Of a stretch of 64,000 bases of DNA, positions 59,301 through 64,000 are shown piece after piece. The translations under genes were made by a program, and so were the position numbers. Each line of letters opens with the position of its first letter. The stretch's first letter is position 1. Origin of the DNA: Micractinium sp. NFX-FRZ (Eukaryota; Chlorophyta; Trebouxiophyceae; Chlorellales; Chlorellaceae); contig JAPTJF010000292.1 in NCBI GenBank assembly GCA_029339195.1, forward strand, positions 1 through 64,000. Reading direction: 5' to 3'. The notes beneath the pieces were generated by a model, which did not search any database, was not told the origin of the DNA, and saw only the letters and a program-made list of their open reading frames with translations.

Positions 59301-61626
59301 CCCACGCCAGGATTTCTGCCCACCCACCTTCTCACCCCAGCTGCCTTCGCAACCACAGCACCTCCCATGCCCGCCGGGGCCCACCCACCTCCTGGATGTG
59401 CTGCGCCACGGTGCCAAAGGGGTCCACCGTGGCCACCACATCCGCCAGGAACTGCTGCACAAAGGCGCTCATGTTGGAGGCGTCGGCGGGCGGCAGGCCC
59501 AGCAGGTCGGACACCATGATGGGGGGCACCACCACGTGGCAGGACCCCGCCTCCATGCGCTGGAACACCACGTTCAGCATCTGCAGGGGGCACAGGGGCA
59601 GGGCAGGCAGCGAGGTGGGCGGCTGGGTGGGTGCATGGGTGGGTGGAACCAAAGAGCAAGGCATGGGGCGGTGAAGCCTCGAGGGCAGCACGGGCACGCC
59701 TGAAGCAGAAAATATGCATAGCATGCTCTGTGCAGACTGGCCGTGCACTTGCATGCAGCACCTTCTTTTAACTTCACTGACTCCCCGAACACTGCTCTGC
59801 GTGCCCCCACTGCTGCCCAGCGCAAGTCCAGCCAAAGGCGCACCTGCGTGAGCGTGGCCTTGGCCGTGGCTTGGTTGACATCTGAGCGCGAGGTGAGGAA
59901 GATGTTGTAGCAGGCGCGCACCACCAGCAGCAGCGCCTGGCCGTGTACCGCCAGCGTGGTAGAGGTGACGGCTGTGAGCAGCGCCTTCAGCAGGCGCAGC
60001 TCCACCGCGTCATCGCTCACGTCATCGCACCGGCAGGCCAGCTCCACAGCCTGTGCCTGCACGGACACAAGGCACCGGCACTGTTGTTGAAAGCAATGCG
60101 CCACTGTTCACTGGCACGCCAGCACATGGTGCCTGTCGCACAGCAAGCCCAGCTGACCCAAACCGCCCTACAGCTGAGCAGCGCTGCACACCTGTGGGGG
60201 CAGCGAGTCAAAGTCCATGGCGTGCCCGTCCTTCTCGGTGTCCTCATCCTTCTTCTTAGAGCTGCTGTCCCGCCTGCGCACACCACGGCAACACATGGTG
60301 CCATGCCAGTCAGCAAGCATGCTTGGAAGGGCAGGAGGCAGCAATTGAAGCTGCTCCTGTCTCTCCTGCACAGAAGCGGTGCGGCCTAGAGCCAGCATGG
60401 CAGCATCTGCAGCAGTGCAACAACAGAGCATCGACCACACCCGCTGCCTGCACCTGTGGTTGATGTGGTGCACCGGCCCCTGCAGCAGCTTGAAGGAGAT
60501 GAGCTTCTGGATACAGTCGAGTGCCACCTCCATCAGCGGCGGCTTGCGCGTGTCCACCGCGTCGCGCAGGAAGCACAGCAGCTCTGCAAGGTGCACAAGG
60601 CAGCATGGCAGGCAATCAGATGGCAGCAGCTTAGGGCAAGCCTGCCGTCGCACGCAGCGTCGCGTGCAGCACGGCTGCACGGCACTGATAGCACAAGGCA
60701 GGGAAGGCGGACTCGCAGCAGCAGGACAGATTCAGCAGGACAGATCAGCTGTTGCCACTGCAATCAAGCAGCTCTGCACCCCTGCAATCGAGAATACAGG
60801 CATGCCACCCACCTCGGGCAGCGCCGTCATGCAGTGCGCCCGGGCGGCATGGCGGTGCCTCGCTGCGCCGCATCGACAGCGGCGGGCGGCCAGACGAGCT
60901 GACGGCTCCCGGCGACACGGGCATGTGCCCTGGGTCTGGCACCTCTGCCTCAGGCCCTGCTTCTGCTGCCGCTGCCAGCTTGCTCGGGCTCAGAGTCAGC
61001 TTGAACGCCACCAGCCCATCCTCCCCCTGCTCCAGGCTGACTGCCGCCACCTCCTCAGTCTCGCCCGTCCCTGCCACATCACCTTGCTGGGTGCTGCTGC
61101 CAGGCTCATCAGCGGCAGGCGCCTCGGCAGGGTGCCCAGCGACCTCCTCGCCCGGCGCCTGTGCTGCAGCTGCATCGACGGCGGTGGCGCTGGCCGGCTG
61201 GGCGGGTGCTGTGCCCTGCACCACCAGGAGTGTGTTCAGCTTGTCCAGAAGTGTCTGCAGGGAAAGTGCAGGAGTGAAGCAGGAAGGTGAGGGGACAGAA
61301 ATGTGCAGCACCCATCAGCAACGGGTGCCGCTCCAAGGGCGGTTGCGGGGGTACCGGTATCACCAGTGGTAGGCAGCACACAGGCTGGCTCGTTCACCCA
61401 GCCTGCTTGCTGCACCTTTGTTTTGCAGACACCTCTAATTCAACTGGTGCTTGTTCACACTAACAGGCCTGATCCAGCGCCTTATAGCGCCGACGCCAGA
61501 GCACGCAGCGTGGCGCCGCCGCACCTTGGCATCCTGGCGCAGCTTCGAGTGCTTGCGCCCCGTGGCGCCCTGGTGAATGCGCTCAATGCAGGGGCCCAAC
61601 AGCGCGGCTGGTGACTGTGCTGCCAT
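47323..61626 (-). CDS. BIG-type Sec7-domain guanine nucleotide exchange factor for ARF GTPases
   Basis: The start at 61626 gives [17 protein letters not shown], then (next exon) [10 protein letters not shown], matching the DCB region of BIG1-3/Sec7p. [17 protein letters not shown] and [16 protein letters not shown] continue it. The HUS box is VNYDCDLE (about 57,680). The Sec7 domain (about 56,700-54,990) runs from [19 protein letters not shown] through [11 protein letters not shown], with the catalytic glutamate, to [20 protein letters not shown]. Downstream helical HDS regions include [14 protein letters not shown] and [15 protein letters not shown]. The last exon has [19 protein letters not shown] and ends CIAV at 47323. 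The protein loads GTP on ARF at the trans-Golgi or endosomes to start coat assembly. A poorly conserved Ala/Gln/Ser-rich stretch (58,640-59,118) is typical of algal copies. About 35 exons; inner joins were checked only in part. Confidence 0.92.
47711..47757 (-). repeat. ghost copy of an ARF-GEF exon end
   Basis: Plus-strand CTCACCACCCGCCCACCTAC then CTTCCTCCTCCTCTG recurs at 47806-47855, where it forms the end of a coding exon ([12 protein letters not shown]) and its GTGGGTGGG donor. The copy is 95 bp into the downstream intron and has its own GTAGGTGGG donor. Confidence 0.65.
49441..49650 (-). repeat. two ghost copies of an ARF-GEF exon end, one grown into a minisatellite
   Basis: The real exon end (49790-49727) reads CACATTGTGGACCTGGTG then CAGTACTACGCGGCCGTCAG and a GGTGAG donor. 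Copy 2 (49590-49650) reads CACATTGTGGAGTTG then CAGTACCATGCGGCCGTCAG with the same GGTGAG. Copy 3 (49441-49515) keeps GTCAGGGGTGAG, and its CATTGTTGACCTGATG part is repeated about four times as a roughly 12-bp unit. Confidence 0.7.
50055..50102 (-). repeat. ghost copy of an ARF-GEF exon start
   Basis: The real exon starts near 49992 (minus) with CTGTGCAG then GTACAGCGCCCTGGAGGTTC and TGTTTGAC. About 100 bp upstream in the intron the sequence reads GTGCTAGTACAGCGCGCTG then CAGGTCCTGCTTGAAACC. The copy has lost the CAG acceptor (CTAG instead). Confidence 0.65.
54314..54376 (-). repeat. ghost or alternative ARF-GEF exon with intact splice sites
   Basis: The real exon (about 54600-54437) encodes [20 protein letters not shown] then R. 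A second, shorter copy in the following intron encodes [16 protein letters not shown], preceded by CCCTTGCAG and followed by GTGGGTGA, so both splice sites look usable. It would code in frame with a five-residue shortening. It is either a decaying duplicate or an exon that could be used in place of part of the first. Confidence 0.65.
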
Positions 61627-61801
61627 GGCGGCTCTACGCCCAGGTGGGCCGCTCAATCACGTGCGTGGCGAAAGTGCTGTAGCAGGGGCGCGGCGTGCTC
61701 CTGCAAGCAGCGTGGCGGGTGGCGGCGGGTGGCGGCGGTTTGACAGTCCACGCCCAGAGGGGGCGGTCAGCGGCACCCTTGTAGGCGGGAAGAGCAGCCC
61801 C

Positions 61802-62059
61802 TCAGCCAGTGATCGCCGGTGCACAAGCCCTCACTGCCCCACTCGCCTGTGGCAGGGCCCGCAGCCAGCGCACGACCCTCACTGCCGCCGCGGCCTCCCC
61901 GTGAAGCACCGCGAGGGCCCGAGGGTCGGTCTCCGCTCGGTGGGCCTCCCACAGCTGCCGGGCGTTGTAGCGGAGCTTGCGCTGTAGAGGTGGTGGCAGC
62001 GGCGCACTCAGCTCACGAAGCAGCGATCGGTAGCAGTGCAGGGCGACACGCTGGGTCAT
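61802..62059 (-). CDS. LYR-motif (Complex1_LYR) family protein, 85 residues
   Basis: A single-exon frame starting MTQRVALHCYRSLLRELSAP, then LQRKLRYNARQLWEAHRAE and a basic helical tail. HCYRSLLRE is a variant LYR tripeptide in the right place, followed by the conserved Phe/Leu-Arg pattern and Arg-rich helices. LYR proteins are small mitochondrial factors that hand Fe-S clusters to respiratory complexes or assist their assembly, usually bound to acyl carrier protein. Which subfamily (LYRM7/MZM1, SDHAF or other) cannot be told. It lies 175 bp upstream of the ARF-GEF start on the same strand and 226 bp from the divergent SRRM1-like gene. Confidence 0.72.
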   Translation of the reverse strand: MTQRVALHCYRSLLRELSAPLPPPLQRKLRYNARQLWEAHRAETDPRALAVLHGEAAAAVRVVRWLRALPQASGAVRACAPAITG

Positions 62060-62285
62060 GAAGTCAATAGGGCACGCCAGGAGGCTCCCTCATTGCCACC
62101 GCGCCTTGCACCTTAGCATGCCGCAGCATGCCGCCGTTTTTGGGCGGCCTGACCCTTGATCAGCTCTTTCTTCGACACCATCTGTCTGTGCAGGCACCTA
62201 CGACCTTCCACACACTTGCTGGGGCGGCTGTTGTGCGTGCAGCCTCGCGCAGGGGCCCTGCTCGGTACTTTGCAAGACTTTCGCC

Positions 62286-63834
62286 ATGTCGGGATCAGGT
62301 GGGTGCAGTGTGAAAGGCCCGGACATGCGTCCGGGCTGTTGCGGCGCTGTCGCTGGCCGTTGTCGCAGCTCATCAGCCCGCCTCGGCTGTCTACAAGCCC
62401 AGGAAGAAGTGTCAAGAGCAATGAACATGGCGGGGACGCCCGCCGTCACCACAACCCGTCACCACAGCACCATCACCGCCACTGCCGTTCTCCTGCCGCT
62501 GGCCGTGCTCCGCTCCTCCAGGTTTCCGCGGCGTGTCTGCTGACCAGGACTCGCGCTTCTCCAACAAGGAGAAGAAGCTGCTCAAGGTGGGTGCTCGTCC
62601 AGTGGCGATTGCACGAGCCGTCTGCACACCATAATGGTTTGTGCCCTGTCCCACCTAGCTGAACATGCTGCCGCCTGCACGCGGAGACCTCTCCTCCACC
62701 TCGCGCCGCAAGCCTGCACCCAGCGTCCCCCGCACCCTCCGCCCCTCCCCGGCCCTCAGGCCATGAAGTTCCCTGCCGAGTTCTCCACCAAGGTGGACCT
62801 CACCAAGGTGAACTGGGACACCATGAAGCCGTGGGTTGCCAAGCGCATCACAGAGCTGCTGGGTGGGCTGGAGGACGACGTGCTCATCGCCTACGTCATC
62901 GAGCAGATCGAGGGCAAGAAGGTGGGTTGATGTGCGTGCACGTTGAGGGGCTGCAGCAAGCGGGTGCATGGGGTGGGCGAGGGGTTGCCCTCCTCCATAG
63001 TAGGTGGGTGAGCGGTGGAGTACTTGGCGAGTCGGGGGCAGGCTGCTCACCACGAAAGCACGCTTTGTTTTACAACGTGCTAACCTCCTGCGGCGTGGGG
63101 CAGACTGAGGGCAACGTGGTGGGTGGGCGCGGATAGTGGTGGCGGCGGGCGAGGGGGATGCGGCAGGCGCAGGAGGAGCGAGGCGCTCTGCAATGGGCGT
63201 GCGTATGATGCAGGCATCGCAGTCAGTCATCTGCAGGGGCATCGCAGAGCGGCCAGAGGGGATGCCAGGCAACTGCAGGGGCTGTGCAGAGCGTGTGCGA
63301 CAACCCAAGTCAGCCATGCCGGCTTCACAAGTCGACACATGTGGACACGGACACAACTATTGATGTATGGGCCCCCTCCACCTACCGGCTGCTTCCGTGG
63401 TGCAGACGGTGGACCCACGGCAGCTGCAGATCTCGCTGACGGGCTTCCTGGAGAAGAACACCAGCCTGTTCTGCAAGGTGGGTGCAGGCAGGGAGGAGGG
63501 CTGGGTGGGAGGGGCGGGCATGCACCCGTGCGTGTGGCTGGGCAGGTGCCCGCCTGAAAGACACAGCGTGTCGCGTGTGCATTTTCTGTTGAGCTCGCGT
63601 GTGCAAGGCATGGTGTGGGGCATGCAATGCAGCGGGGCCTGAGCTCAGTGCTTCATCTGGACGGAACTCACTGTCTGTGCTACCGGTGCCTCCGGCCTGC
63701 CTGCCCGCCGCCTGCAGGAGCTGTGGCAGCTGCTGATCAGCGCCAACGAGACGGGGACGGGCATCCCGCAGCGCTTCCTGGATGAGAAGGCGGCGGAGAT
63801 GAAGCGGCTGAAGGAGGAGGAGGAGCGGGTGCAG
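62286..63834 (+). CDS. SRRM1: SRRM1/SRm160-like PWI-domain splicing coactivator, 5' part; continues past the right edge
   Basis: Five exons in phase: 62286-62298, 62522-62586, 62760-62921, 63406-63477, 63718-63834. The protein starts MSGSGFRGVSADQDSRFSNK (the family start is FRGTSAEQDNRFSNK-like). It continues KKLLKAMKFP, VDLTKVNWDTMKPWVAKRI, LEDDVLIAYVIEQIEGKK, DPRQLQISLTGFLEKN and ELWQLLISANETGTGIPQ, then the basic/acidic helix EMKRLKEEEERVQ. PW in MKPWVAKRI is the PWI signature of a nucleic-acid-binding four-helix domain. SRRM1 works in the exon-junction and SR-protein network and in 3'-end formation. The expected C-terminal RS region lies outside the window. Exon 1 is only 13 nt of coding sequence. 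Confidence 0.93.
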
Positions 63835-64000
63835 GTGGGCGGGCGGGAATGCAGGCCCTTGTGGTGGGGTCAAGTTGGGATTACTGGGTGGTGGGGCTCA
63901 TCTGGTGAAGACAAGAGGGAGGGGGGAATGCAGCTGCTGGGAAGGAGGAGCAGTGAATGAGCAGCAGCAGGGATACCAGCCTGTAGTCAGCAGTTGGTGG

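Overview
This window is nuclear DNA of a green alga, most likely a Chlorella-like trebouxiophyte. The grounds are high GC, genes cut into many exons by short GT-AG introns, long CAG/GCN-coded Gln and Ala tracts, plant-type chromatin and B3 domains, histone genes in divergent pairs with algal 3' palindromes, and a TTTAGGG-type telomere-like stretch. Everything is read from sequence alone; exon joins were checked by splice-site and phase agreement, with no transcript support.

Left third (1-17,000): a very large minus-strand gene starts at 13,883 and runs off the left edge. It encodes a PWWP domain, an AWS/SET/post-SET histone methyltransferase core of the NSD/ASH1 (H3K36) type, a Tudor-like domain and a plant-type B3 DNA-binding domain. 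A GATA-type zinc finger sits in an insertion of about 490 residues that splits the AWS cysteines. A 215-residue Cys-rich protein of unknown function follows on the minus strand (16,048-15,226).

Middle (17,019-36,258): one plus-strand gene for REV3, the catalytic subunit of DNA polymerase zeta, with a very Gln-rich central region and about thirty exons. It contains a 10-N assembly gap next to a 35-C run. Downstream, on the minus strand, is a MYND zinc-finger gene whose frame breaks in two or three places.

Histone block (39,970-44,261): divergent H2A/H2B and divergent H3/H4 pairs, each gene with a TATA-like box, a 16-nt 3' palindrome and a CCTGGAAA-type element just beyond it. A 5S rRNA gene lies 440 bp past the H4 stop. 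An interstitial telomere-like stretch lies between the two pairs.

Right third: a four-helix membrane protein gene with two apparent GC-AG introns (45,207-46,937), a large minus-strand BIG-type Sec7 ARF-GEF gene (61,626-47,323), a small LYR-motif protein (62,059-61,802), and the start of a plus-strand SRRM1/SRm160-like PWI-domain splicing factor that runs off the right edge.

The most unusual signal does not belong to one gene. Introns of at least three genes on both strands carry degenerate partial copies of the adjacent exon end, splice site included ('ghost junctions'), usually within 50-300 bp of the real junction (one set lies about 700-900 bp away). They suggest that tandem duplication across exon-intron borders recurs in this genome.
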